From the NCBI GenBank assembly GCA_965206365.1, contig CBDBJL010000017.1, positions 1 to 10,066 of the forward strand: a DNA stretch of 10,066 bases, given 5' to 3'. The translations under genes and the position numbers were made by a program. The notes under the pieces were generated by a model that saw nothing but the letters and a program-made list of their open reading frames with translations, did no database searches and was not told the origin of the DNA. Positions within the stretch are counted from its first letter, which is position 1. Each line of letters opens with the position of its first letter. Positions 1 to 6,127 of this stretch are shown in pieces. The stretch comes from CBDBJL01 sp965206365. GTDB taxonomy: Bacteria; Pseudomonadota; Alphaproteobacteria; JABAAW01; JAHZMA01.

Positions 1-336
1 GAAATTCAACCCGGCGAGGATGTTACCTCGGATGAAGCAATTGATAATTTTATCCGCCAGCATGCGGAATCTGCTTATCACCCTTCTGGAACCTTAAAAC
101 TAGGTAGCAAAAAGGATCAACTGGCAGTGGTGGATCATGAATGTCGATTAATCGGTGTTGAGGGTGTGCGAGTTGCGGATAGTTCGATATTTCCGCGCAT
201 TACCAACGGCAATCTGAATGCGCCTTCGATGATGGTAGGAGAGAAGGCTTCGGATCATATTTTAGGGAAACCATTATTGCCACCTGCCAATGAAACCCCG
301 TTTCAACATCCTGATTGGCAAAATACGCAACGTTAA
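1..336 (+). CDS. betA: Choline dehydrogenase (GMC oxidoreductase), C-terminal end, truncated by window edge
   Basis: This FAD-dependent GMC-family enzyme oxidises choline to betaine aldehyde, the first step of glycine betaine synthesis. Only the last 111 codons are present; frame 1 is open from base 1 to the TAA at 334-336. The active-site His lies in AYHPSGT (local residues 25-31) and the second active-site position in GNLNAPS (70-76). These are followed by MMVGEKASDHILG, the usual FAD-side C-terminal helix. The segment IGVEGVRVADSSIFPRITNG is very typical of alphaproteobacterial BetA. HPSGT replaces the more common HPCGT, a tolerated difference in the family. Other alcohol-oxidising GMC enzymes share the fold, but the C-terminal tail favours BetA. 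The gene is convergent with the carbonic anhydrase gene, and I see no clear hairpin terminator between them. Confidence 0.9.
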   Translation, partial: EIQPGEDVTSDEAIDNFIRQHAESAYHPSGTLKLGSKKDQLAVVDHECRLIGVEGVRVADSSIFPRITNGNLNAPSMMVGEKASDHILGKPLLPPANETPFQHPDWQNTQR

Positions 337-375
337 ATTCTTTAGGGTTAAATTCTTAGGGTTAAATTTTTGGTC
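333..375. repeat. Three imperfect tandem units of TTAAATTCTTTAGGG
   Basis: Units run 333-347 (15 nt), 348-361 (14 nt, one T fewer) and 362-375 (diverged TTAAATTTTTGGTC). The betA stop codon lies in the first unit. The array looks like slippage duplication in the convergent intergenic space. It is too short to call a VNTR with confidence. Confidence 0.6.
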
Positions 376-385
376 ATGTGTTGTG

Positions 386-399
386 TTTTTTGCAAAAAA
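386..399. other. Perfect 14-bp A/T palindrome between convergent genes
   Basis: TTTTTTGCAAAAAA reads the same on both strands and sits between the betA stop and the end of the carbonic anhydrase gene. It has U-tract character in both directions but no GC-rich stem, so it is at best a weak bidirectional terminator. Confidence 0.3.
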
Positions 400-406
400 T
401 TGAGGA

Positions 407-1135
407 CTATTCGCATGGCGGTGATTGAGTTGCAAATTTTTTGATAAATTCTTCGATTTTTATCTCAAATTTGGCCGGGGGTGATAATTTTCGTTTCTCA
501 CTAATGGTAGTAAATTGCAATTCCTCAGGAACATATTCTAACAATTTTCCAGCAATAATATTAAAATACCAGCCATGTAAATTCAGTTCTCCCCTAGTAA
601 CCGCAGCTTGCACCCAAGGGAAGCTGAGCAAATTGCGCATAGATACCAAGATGCTTGCTTGTTCTAGGGCTTGAATTTTGGTATCAAAACTATGATTGTG
701 CAAATATTGATTTACCAGATCGCGGGCATTATGCCCAATTGCCAACCAATTATGTAAAAATTCATATTCATCATTTTCATCGGGATTATAGGTTAGCAAA
801 GCATCAATACCACTACATTTTTTGTGCCCCAAAATAATAATAGATTTCACTTGCAAACGCCTAACGGCAAATTCAATCGCCGAACTTGTGCCATGCAGAG
901 TACCGGTATTGTTATAAGGTGGAATCAGTGCGGCAACATTGCGAATGGCAAAAAATTCTCCGGGGTCGGAATTTGTTAGCAAGGCTGGATCAATGCGTGA
1001 ATCTGAGCAACCGACAATCAAAACTTCAGGTTTTTGTCCATTTTGAATTAAATCTTGATAATAAGCGTGGGTTTGCGAAGCGTAATAAGATTTTTGAAAG
1101 GTTGAAAATCCACGAATTAACTTTTTATAGGTCAT
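407..1135 (-). CDS. Beta-class carbonic anhydrase
   Basis: This zinc enzyme interconverts CO2 and bicarbonate in the cytoplasm, supplying bicarbonate for carboxylases and pH balance. The 242-residue product has the full beta-class signature. CSDSR at residues 43-47 gives the zinc ligand Cys43 and the Asp45-Arg47 dyad, and HKKC gives His104 and Cys107. The C-terminal NLHGWYFNI matches the family's conserved HGW motif. The length is slightly above the usual 200-230 residues. The ATG at 1133-1135 is chosen because homologues start shortly before the first helix. A purine-rich AAGAAAG lies about 13 nt upstream, so the ribosome site is weak. The gene is divergent from the mttB unit, and no signal peptide is visible. 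I do not assign a can/cynT symbol because paralogues cannot be separated here. Confidence 0.93.
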   Translation of the reverse strand: MTYKKLIRGFSTFQKSYYASQTHAYYQDLIQNGQKPEVLIVGCSDSRIDPALLTNSDPGEFFAIRNVAALIPPYNNTGTLHGTSSAIEFAVRRLQVKSIIILGHKKCSGIDALLTYNPDENDEYEFLHNWLAIGHNARDLVNQYLHNHSFDTKIQALEQASILVSMRNLLSFPWVQAAVTRGELNLHGWYFNIIAGKLLEYVPEELQFTTISEKRKLSPPAKFEIKIEEFIKKFATQSPPCE

Positions 1136-1479
1136 TTTTTAATCATTCTTTCTTAATTAATGGTCCTCATATTTTCATGGATTATTTTATGAGGCTTGCT
1201 ATTTTAGGATAGATAATCTTGTGAAATCAGCCGACCTCACGTTAATGATCATTTCAGAAAATCTTATTCTTAAATTGCCAAATAAATTTCATCAATGCAA
1301 AGAAATTATGTCGCAAACAACATAAATGTCGTAAAATAATTACTATTATTCGCTTGAAGAACAATATTTTCTTTGTTAGAGTAAAATCATATGTTGTTAG
1401 TGCGAAAAATTAAGAGATCTATTCGTAAGCTTAAGGTTGTTTTTGGTGAGGCTTATGTTATTTTGAGAGGTGTGAAGGT
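1136..1479. promoter_or_regulatory. Divergent regulatory gap between carbonic anhydrase and mttB-type gene
   Basis: This 344-nt AT-rich space must hold promoters for both divergent genes. Visible elements are the direct repeat at 1308-1335 and a 30-codon frame at 1391-1483. TAAAAT at 1332-1337 could be a -10 box for the plus-strand unit, but its -35 region (TGTCGC) is poor, so an activator would probably be needed. I see no tRNA, recognised riboswitch or terminator here. Confidence 0.4.
1308..1335. promoter_or_regulatory. Direct repeat ATGTCGCAAA / ATGTCGTAAA, candidate activator operator
   Basis: ATGTCGCAAA (1308-1317) and ATGTCGTAAA (1326-1335) match at 9 of 10 positions and start 18 bp apart. 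The second copy overlaps a possible -10 box (TAAAAT, 1332-1337). Direct repeats about two helical turns apart are typical of AraC-type activators, although that class usually spaces them near 21 bp. This is a candidate site only; no regulator gene lies beside it. Confidence 0.35.
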
Positions 1480-1483
1480 TTGA
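1391..1483 (+). CDS. Possible 30-codon leader peptide abutting the MttB gene
   Basis: An ATG frame encodes a 30-residue Lys/Arg-rich peptide beginning MLLVRKIKRSIRKLK. Its TGA shares one base with the downstream ATG (TGATG, 1481-1485), the arrangement used for translational coupling. The upstream ribosome site is weak (TTAGAG, about 9 nt before the ATG), and I recognise no family. It could be a coupled leader peptide or a chance frame in AT-rich DNA. Confidence 0.25.
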   Translation: MLLVRKIKRSIRKLKVVFGEAYVILRGVKV

Positions 1484-3033
1484 TGACAACATCTTTTAAA
1501 AAAAATCGTCGCTCTCAGGCGGGTGGGCGTTCGGCACGACTGGAAAAACGTAAAAATAAGCAGGTATTTTCGGCTCCTGTTTTCATTCAACGCAAAATTC
1601 CACCTTATGCCTTGTTAGATGAGGAAGCGATCATCCGCTTGGAAGAGCATGCAGATTGGATTTTACAAGAAATTGGGATTGAATTTTACCAAGACCCCGA
1701 ATCTTTGACTTTATTTAAAGCAGCTGGGGCTTCAGTTACGGAGAACAAAGTACGCTTTGATCCTGGGCATGTGCGTGCGCTTTGTCGTACAGCACCACAA
1801 GAATTTATCATGCAAGGGCGTCGCCCCCAAAATCAAATCACCATTGGGGGCAATTATGTGGTGTTTGTGCCCTCTTATGGTCCGCCCTTTGTCTATGATT
1901 TAGATCAGGGGCGCCGTTATGCAACTTTAAAAGATTTTGATAATTTCGTAAAGCTTGCCTATCAAACGCCTTACCTACAACATTCGGGTGGAACGGTGTG
2001 TGAACCTGTGGATGTTCCTGTAAATAAGCGGCATTTGGATATGGTTTACAGTCATTTACGGTATTCAACGAAACCTTTCATGGGGTCAGTAACCTCTGCC
2101 GAGCGCGCTGAGGATTCTATAGAAATGGCACGAATTGTTTATGGCACAAATTATCTTGAAAAAAATTGCGTGATTCAAGGCAATATTAATGTGAATTCAC
2201 CTTTGGTTTTTGATGATATGATGAGTGGGGCGTTGAAGGTTTACTCGCGTGCCAATCAGGCGGTTACCGTGTCTCCCTTTATTTTGGGCGGGGCGATGGG
2301 TCCGGTTACACAGCCGGCTTTAATTGCTCAGGCCCATGCCGAGACTATGGTTGGGATTGCGCTTACGCAATTATTGCGCAAAGGGGCTCCGGTGATTTAT
2401 GGTAATTTCCTCACAACAATGAACTTAAAAACCGGTGCGCCTAGTTTTGGTACGCCCGAAGCAAATTTAAGTGCTTTAACGGTGGGGCAATTGGCAAGAA
2501 GGTTGGGGGTCCCGCTTCGATGTGGCGGGCACTATACCGCATCGAAGATTGCGGATGGACAGGCGATGCAAGAAGCCAGCGATAGTATGATGATCGGGTT
2601 GATGGCGGGGGGAAATTACATTTTGCATGCAACAGGTTGGTTAGAAGGTGGACTAACGGTGGGTTATGAAAAATTCGTTATGGATTTAGATCACTGCATT
2701 ATGTTGTCGCATTTTCTTCAAGGGCTGAGCCTAGATGATAACCAACTTGCAAAAGAGGCTTATCGTGAGGCTGGGGCTGGAGGAAATTTTTTGGGCAGTG
2801 CCCATACGCTTAAAAACTTTGAAACTGCAAATTATATTTCGCCTCTTATTGATACAGATTCGTTTGAAGCCTGGCAAGAAAATGGCAGTGAAAATATGGA
2901 AAAACGCGCCAATAAAATTTGGAAAGAAATGTTGACATCCTATGAAATACCTGCAATGGATGAAGCGATTAATGAGCAGTTGAAAGATTTTATGGCACAG
3001 AAAAAAGCGATGATGTCGGATAGTTGGCATTAG
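1483..3033 (+). CDS. MttB-family (trimethylamine/glycine betaine methyltransferase superfamily) protein, non-pyrrolysine
   Basis: Members of this TIM-barrel superfamily (COG5598) transfer a methyl group from a quaternary or tertiary amine, in studied cases to a corrinoid protein. The product is 516 residues from ATG 1483. The TTG at 1480 is also possible, but the ATG has AAGG close by (1475-1478) and GAGAGG at 1465-1470. The basic N-terminus RRSQAGGRSARLEKRKNK is typical of proteobacterial members. The core contains GNINVNSPLVFDDMM, GGAMGPVTQPALIAQAHAE and the C-terminal GAGGNFLGSAHTL. There is no in-frame TAG, so it belongs with non-Pyl enzymes such as the glycine betaine methyltransferase MtgB rather than archaeal trimethylamine MttB. 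No corrinoid protein gene is adjacent, so acceptor and substrate are open. Downstream betaine or dimethylglycine metabolism is suggested by the nearby betA and gcvT-like genes (inference). Confidence 0.88.
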   Translation: MTTSFKKNRRSQAGGRSARLEKRKNKQVFSAPVFIQRKIPPYALLDEEAIIRLEEHADWILQEIGIEFYQDPESLTLFKAAGASVTENKVRFDPGHVRALCRTAPQEFIMQGRRPQNQITIGGNYVVFVPSYGPPFVYDLDQGRRYATLKDFDNFVKLAYQTPYLQHSGGTVCEPVDVPVNKRHLDMVYSHLRYSTKPFMGSVTSAERAEDSIEMARIVYGTNYLEKNCVIQGNINVNSPLVFDDMMSGALKVYSRANQAVTVSPFILGGAMGPVTQPALIAQAHAETMVGIALTQLLRKGAPVIYGNFLTTMNLKTGAPSFGTPEANLSALTVGQLARRLGVPLRCGGHYTASKIADGQAMQEASDSMMIGLMAGGNYILHATGWLEGGLTVGYEKFVMDLDHCIMLSHFLQGLSLDDNQLAKEAYREAGAGGNFLGSAHTLKNFETANYISPLIDTDSFEAWQENGSENMEKRANKIWKEMLTSYEIPAMDEAINEQLKDFMAQKKAMMSDSWH

Positions 3034-3072
3034 CTATTTACAATTAAGTTAAATAAAATAAAAGATAAGGCA

Positions 3073-4152
3073 ATGAAAAAAAATATAATCATTCTATTAT
3101 TTTTATGTTATGTGGGAGAGGCCTATTCATTTGAAGATGTTCATATAACAAGACCAAAAGCAGAATATGAAATTGAATTTATAAACCCCGCTGTGAAATA
3201 TATCCCTTTTCATATGATGATTTCTGAAAGCCATATTGAAAATAATCAACGTATATTTTTTGTTAGTGGAAGTTATGCAAAGGGAAGGGCTGAAATTATA
3301 GAATATGATTTGCAGACAAAAAAAGAGGTTAAAAAATTATACAGCAAAAAAAATGACAGTGAATATATAGAAGAATACAGCAATAATGAAGCTTATATTG
3401 TATGGGAAGTTGATAGACGCGATGCTCAAAATAATTGCTTAGCAGATATTTATGTTTATATTATTGCAACAAAGGAAACCAAGAAAGTCGCTAAAAATAT
3501 AGTTTGCAGTTTCCCGGGGGGGAAAAGATACCCCCTAACGCTAAAAATTAGCCCTAAATATGCGACATGGCTTGAACATAAAGATAATACAAGCAATATC
3601 CATATTTTAGATTTTCAAACTTTTGAAACATCAATCGCTGTGAAACTACCCTACGATGACGGGCTTCCCTTTTTCGACATTCGCACATTCTATGTGGAAT
3701 TACAAGATAATCTGTTAGTTTATGATAACAGGCAAAAAAAAGGCAAGAATAAAGTTGGAATATTCGATATTGAAAAATCCAATGTAATAAGGGAATTTAT
3801 GCTGGAGAAAGACATTTTGTTTCATTTCAATGCTGCCTATAATAAAAAAAATAATTATATTGCCCTTTATGGGCAATCCAAACAACTGGGGGGGACAGTC
3901 TATGCTTATAACCTTAGAAAAAACAAAAGAGTTAACCTGTTCGGGCTTACAAAACACGCGTTGATATATAAAGATAAAATAAGAACCTACGATAATTACA
4001 TAGTCTCCAATATTCAACATAACGTAACAGGGTTAATTATTGATCATTATCATGGCGAAATTTATGACATTGAAACAGGGAGGCAGCTCAGATATTTACA
4101 AACTTTGGACATGTATGAATCAAAAAAATATTTTGCAAATTTAAAATTTTAA
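3073..4152 (+). CDS. Exported beta-propeller-like repeat protein of unknown function
   Basis: I do not recognise a named family. The 359-residue product starts with a signal peptide: MKKN, a hydrophobic run IIILLFLCYVG, and a likely cleavage after AYS at residue 19. It is thus probably periplasmic. At least six spaced copies of a strand pattern like (I/V)Y-x-Y/F-D-(I/L)-x-T-(K/G) occur near residues 73-90, 124-140, 175-192, 227-243, 275-291 and 328-343. This resembles the outer strands of beta-propeller blades, as in TolB- or WD40-like folds. Cys122 and Cys145 could form a disulfide. The gene lies between the mttB- and gcvT-like genes but is clearly more AT- and Lys/Ile-rich, with two G7 runs (3516-3522 and 3888-3894), which suggests separate acquisition. 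AAGG lies only 2 nt before the ATG. Confidence 0.7.
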   Translation: MKKNIIILLFLCYVGEAYSFEDVHITRPKAEYEIEFINPAVKYIPFHMMISESHIENNQRIFFVSGSYAKGRAEIIEYDLQTKKEVKKLYSKKNDSEYIEEYSNNEAYIVWEVDRRDAQNNCLADIYVYIIATKETKKVAKNIVCSFPGGKRYPLTLKISPKYATWLEHKDNTSNIHILDFQTFETSIAVKLPYDDGLPFFDIRTFYVELQDNLLVYDNRQKKGKNKVGIFDIEKSNVIREFMLEKDILFHFNAAYNKKNNYIALYGQSKQLGGTVYAYNLRKNKRVNLFGLTKHALIYKDKIRTYDNYIVSNIQHNVTGLIIDHYHGEIYDIETGRQLRYLQTLDMYESKKYFANLKF

Positions 4153-4227
4153 AACGTACATACCAGCACTCTATTTCAATTATATCAAAAATAAATTTAT
4201 CTAATCTTATTTTAAAGGAGAAAACCT

Positions 4228-5325
4228 ATGACAGAAGAACTTTCTAGAATATCTGCCCTCGCTTCGCGCCATCGCAAATTGGGTTCTGAATTAGAGGATT
4301 GGAATGGTATGGGTACCGCCTGGAGCTATGATATCGATCCTAATGATGAGCATGATGCTGTGCGTGAGGCGGCGGGTTTGTTTGACATGTCGCCCTTGAA
4401 AAAAATTAGGGTGCGCGGCAGTGATGCCGCAAAAGCTATTGATCATCTTTTTAGTCGTGATGCTCAGAAAATTGGCGAAGGACAATCAGCTTATGGCGTT
4501 GTGTTGAGTGATGCTGGCACAATATGTGATGACGCAATTATTTCTTGTTGTGGAACGGATGAATGGTTGGTCGTGCATGGTTCGGGGACAAGTATGGAAT
4601 TGCTTGAGCAATCAATTCAAGGGATGGATGTAAGTTGCCAGCTTGATGATGATTTGCATGATATTTCGTTGCAAGGTCCGAAAGCTTTGGCGATACTCAA
4701 TGCGCATACGCCAACAGATTTGCCCCAGCTGGGTTATTTTAGGCATGTAGCAACCACATTATTTGGCCATGAATGTCGCATTTCACGTACGGGCTATTCC
4801 GGGGAACGTGGGTATGAGATTTTTGCCAATGCGGATGTGATTTGTCAAATATGGGATGAAATTTTAAGCAATGGCGTGATGCCTTGTTCTTTTACCGCGC
4901 TGGATAAGGTGCGCATCGAAGCGGCTTTATTATTTTATGGCTATGATATGAATGATACCCATACGCCGTGGGAGGTTGGGCTTGGTTTTACGATTAATCC
5001 GAATAAGAGTGATTTTCGTGGCAAAACAGCGGTTTTGCAAAGTAAAGGGCAAGAAAAATTTTTAGGAGCCGGGGTTTCAGTTCAACATCATGAAGCCTTG
5101 CTAGGCGGTGAGAAAATTTTTTGTAAGGGGAAGGAAGTTGGCGTTGTGAATAGTCCGGCTTTCTCGCATCGTTTAAACCAATCTTTGGCCTTGGTGCATA
5201 TTCGCCCTGATCTTGCAAAAATTGCTGGAACAAAATTAGAAATTATTGGCGAGGATGGAAGTTATCAAGCGCAGATCGCGACGATCCCATTTCTTGATCC
5301 ACAAAAAATCAAAACCCATGAATGA
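4228..5325 (+). CDS. GcvT-family aminomethyltransferase / folate-dependent demethylase
   Basis: GcvT-fold enzymes bind tetrahydrofolate and take one-carbon units from aminomethyl groups; relatives include DmdA and the C-terminal folate domains of dimethylglycine and sarcosine dehydrogenases. The 365-residue product shows GTICDDAII (Asp101/Asp102 at the conserved catalytic Asp site), RTGYSGERGYEIF (187-199), DKVRIEAALLFYGYDM (226-241) and PWEVGLGF (247-254), all family landmarks. The long N-terminus with WNGMGTAWSYD differs from classical GcvT. No gcvH or gcvP is adjacent, which argues against a glycine-cleavage T-protein. AAGGAG (4215-4220) sits 7 nt before the ATG. The neighbouring MttB-type gene suggests a role in demethylating betaine-derived amines (inference). 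The substrate cannot be told from sequence. Confidence 0.85.
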   Translation: MTEELSRISALASRHRKLGSELEDWNGMGTAWSYDIDPNDEHDAVREAAGLFDMSPLKKIRVRGSDAAKAIDHLFSRDAQKIGEGQSAYGVVLSDAGTICDDAIISCCGTDEWLVVHGSGTSMELLEQSIQGMDVSCQLDDDLHDISLQGPKALAILNAHTPTDLPQLGYFRHVATTLFGHECRISRTGYSGERGYEIFANADVICQIWDEILSNGVMPCSFTALDKVRIEAALLFYGYDMNDTHTPWEVGLGFTINPNKSDFRGKTAVLQSKGQEKFLGAGVSVQHHEALLGGEKIFCKGKEVGVVNSPAFSHRLNQSLALVHIRPDLAKIAGTKLEIIGEDGSYQAQIATIPFLDPQKIKTHE

Positions 5326-5420
5326 AGCATAGCAGAAATTTTGTTGAAAAGCTAAAATAAAAGAATATCTGTCAAACAGAGCCTTTATGACAAATAATCC
5401 ATCAATATCAGGAGAATATT

Positions 5421-5612
5421 ATGCCAATCATTAAAGTTGAGATGATGAAAGGGCGAACAATTGAACAAAAACGCGCATTAGCAAAAGTTTTTACCGAAAA
5501 ATTTGCTGAAATCTGTGGCACCAAAGGAGTTGTGCAAGTATTATTTACCGATAAAGAAGCTGAAAATTGGGCAATTGATGGTGAATTAATGGCAGATAAA
5601 GAGCAAAAATAG
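5421..5612 (+). CDS. 4-oxalocrotonate tautomerase family small protein
   Basis: The 63-residue product fits the tautomerase superfamily, whose members use an N-terminal proline exposed after Met removal as general base in keto-enol tautomerisation. Pro follows Met directly. GRTIEQKRAL carries the Arg equivalent to Arg11 of 4-OT, and ENWAIDGELMA matches the HFGIGGELAS end, with Trp for Phe50. The residue matching Arg39 is Gln (VVQVLF instead of VRVII), so a classical 4-oxalocrotonate substrate is unlikely. AGGAG (5410-5414) is 6 nt before the ATG. It lies 95 nt after the gcvT-like gene on the same strand and may be in the same transcript. A small inverted repeat (TCTGT-CAA-ACAGA, 5368-5380) lies between them. 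Confidence 0.85.
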   Translation: MPIIKVEMMKGRTIEQKRALAKVFTEKFAEICGTKGVVQVLFTDKEAENWAIDGELMADKEQK

Positions 5613-5878
5613 AAATTAAAAAAAATAGATCTTCGGATCCAGCTAAAAATAATCTTATCCCTGATGAAATAAATTCCTGTTGCTCTAGAAAATATTGTTA
5701 CCTGCGCTCGTATCTTAAATCCACCGAAAAGGATCTTTTGTTATTCGCAAAAACAATCATGTTGAACCCTTCTCACTTTATTTTACAATCAATACCGCTT
5801 GAAACTGAATTGAATCAAAATATTGTAGCCTGTTTCATAAAATCAACTCTTTGCCTTAACATAATCAACAAAACATAG
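5600..5878 (+). pseudogene. Open Cys-rich frame, possibly a decayed Crp/Fnr-type regulator fragment
   Basis: Frame 2 is open for 92 codons from 5600 to the TAG at 5876-5878, long for DNA this AT-rich. It has no good start: the first ATG is at 5759, and a TTG at 5738 follows AAAAGGA. The translation contains PDEINSCCSRKYCYLRSYLK, then STEKDLLLFAKTI. This recalls the Cys cluster, Arg, third Cys and helix (S/D-x-x-E-L) at the N-terminus of FNR/FixK-type regulators, and the following residues keep the strand/turn spacing of a cNMP-like domain. After the TAG, pieces such as MPALCIF (around 5965-5990) and DFIGDI (around 6009-6026) could be further remnants in other frames. This identification is tentative; a novel small protein or chance is possible. 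Confidence 0.3.
5618..5639 (-). terminator. Weak minus-strand hairpin with eight Ts
   Basis: GATC-TTCG-GATC (5628-5639) folds into a 4-bp stem; the plus-strand RNA would have a stable C(UUCG)G tetraloop. Read on the minus strand, the stem is followed by TA and eight Ts (complement of the A run at 5618-5625), as in an intrinsic terminator. The stem is very short, and no minus-strand gene is established upstream of it. Confidence 0.2.
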
Positions 5879-6070
5879 GAGAGCATTTTCGTTTGCAAAA
5901 TATATAATTTTTACGGTTATTTTCATTTTTACCTGATATTTTATGTTCCGAAACATTGATGAGATGCCAGCTTTGTGCATTTTTTAGGTTTTGAAAAATG
6001 ATGGTGGCGATTTTATTGGCGATATTGAACCGATAATTGCCCTAAATTTCGCACTAGCCAATTTTTACAC

Positions 6071-6099
6071 TTGACAATATATTAGTATATAATTATATT
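6071..6099 (+). promoter_or_regulatory. Sigma-70-like promoter with AT dyad, upstream of ArsR-methyltransferase gene
   Basis: TTGACA (6071-6076) is separated by 17 nt from TATATT (6094-6099), close to the sigma-70 consensus. The spacer contains the dyad ATATA-TTAG-TATAT (6077-6090), where an ArsR-type repressor could bind, so autoregulation is plausible. AGAGG (6116-6120) lies 7 nt before the ATG at 6128. A TATAAT at 6088-6093 is also present but too close to the -35. Confidence 0.6.
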
Positions 6100-6127
6100 T
6101 AGATTTCCTTATATCAGAGGACGTATC

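Larger units (their letters stand above)
5613..6127. other. 515-nt intergenic region with an unexplained open frame and a promoter
   Basis: The left part holds a Cys-rich open frame that overlaps the tautomerase end (separate entry) and a short UUCG-loop hairpin (5628-5639). The middle (about 5880-6060) has stops in all frames and no feature I recognise. The right part holds the promoter of the ArsR-type gene. Confidence 0.5.

Noticed and set aside
333..375. Telomere-like TTAGGG repeats
   Set aside because: Only two TTAGGG-type blocks occur, in a 14-15 nt slippage array; it has no telomere meaning in a bacterial intergenic gap.
886..1212. Plus-strand frames across the carbonic anhydrase gene
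   Set aside because: They lie antisense to a gene with complete catalytic motifs and have no family features; they are shadow frames.
1480..3033. Pyrrolysine-containing trimethylamine methyltransferase
   Set aside because: There is no in-frame TAG within the gene and the only stop is terminal, so no Pyl codon is present.
5698..5760. 20-codon minus-strand frame with AGAAGGG ahead of its ATG and a hairpin plus T8 downstream
   Set aside because: It is too short, has no recognisable sequence, and lies opposite the longer Cys-rich plus-strand frame; the hairpin stem is only 4 bp.
6071..6093. TTGACA paired with TATAAT at 6088-6093
   Set aside because: The spacer would be only 11 nt; TATATT at 6094-6099 with a 17-nt spacer is the better -10.
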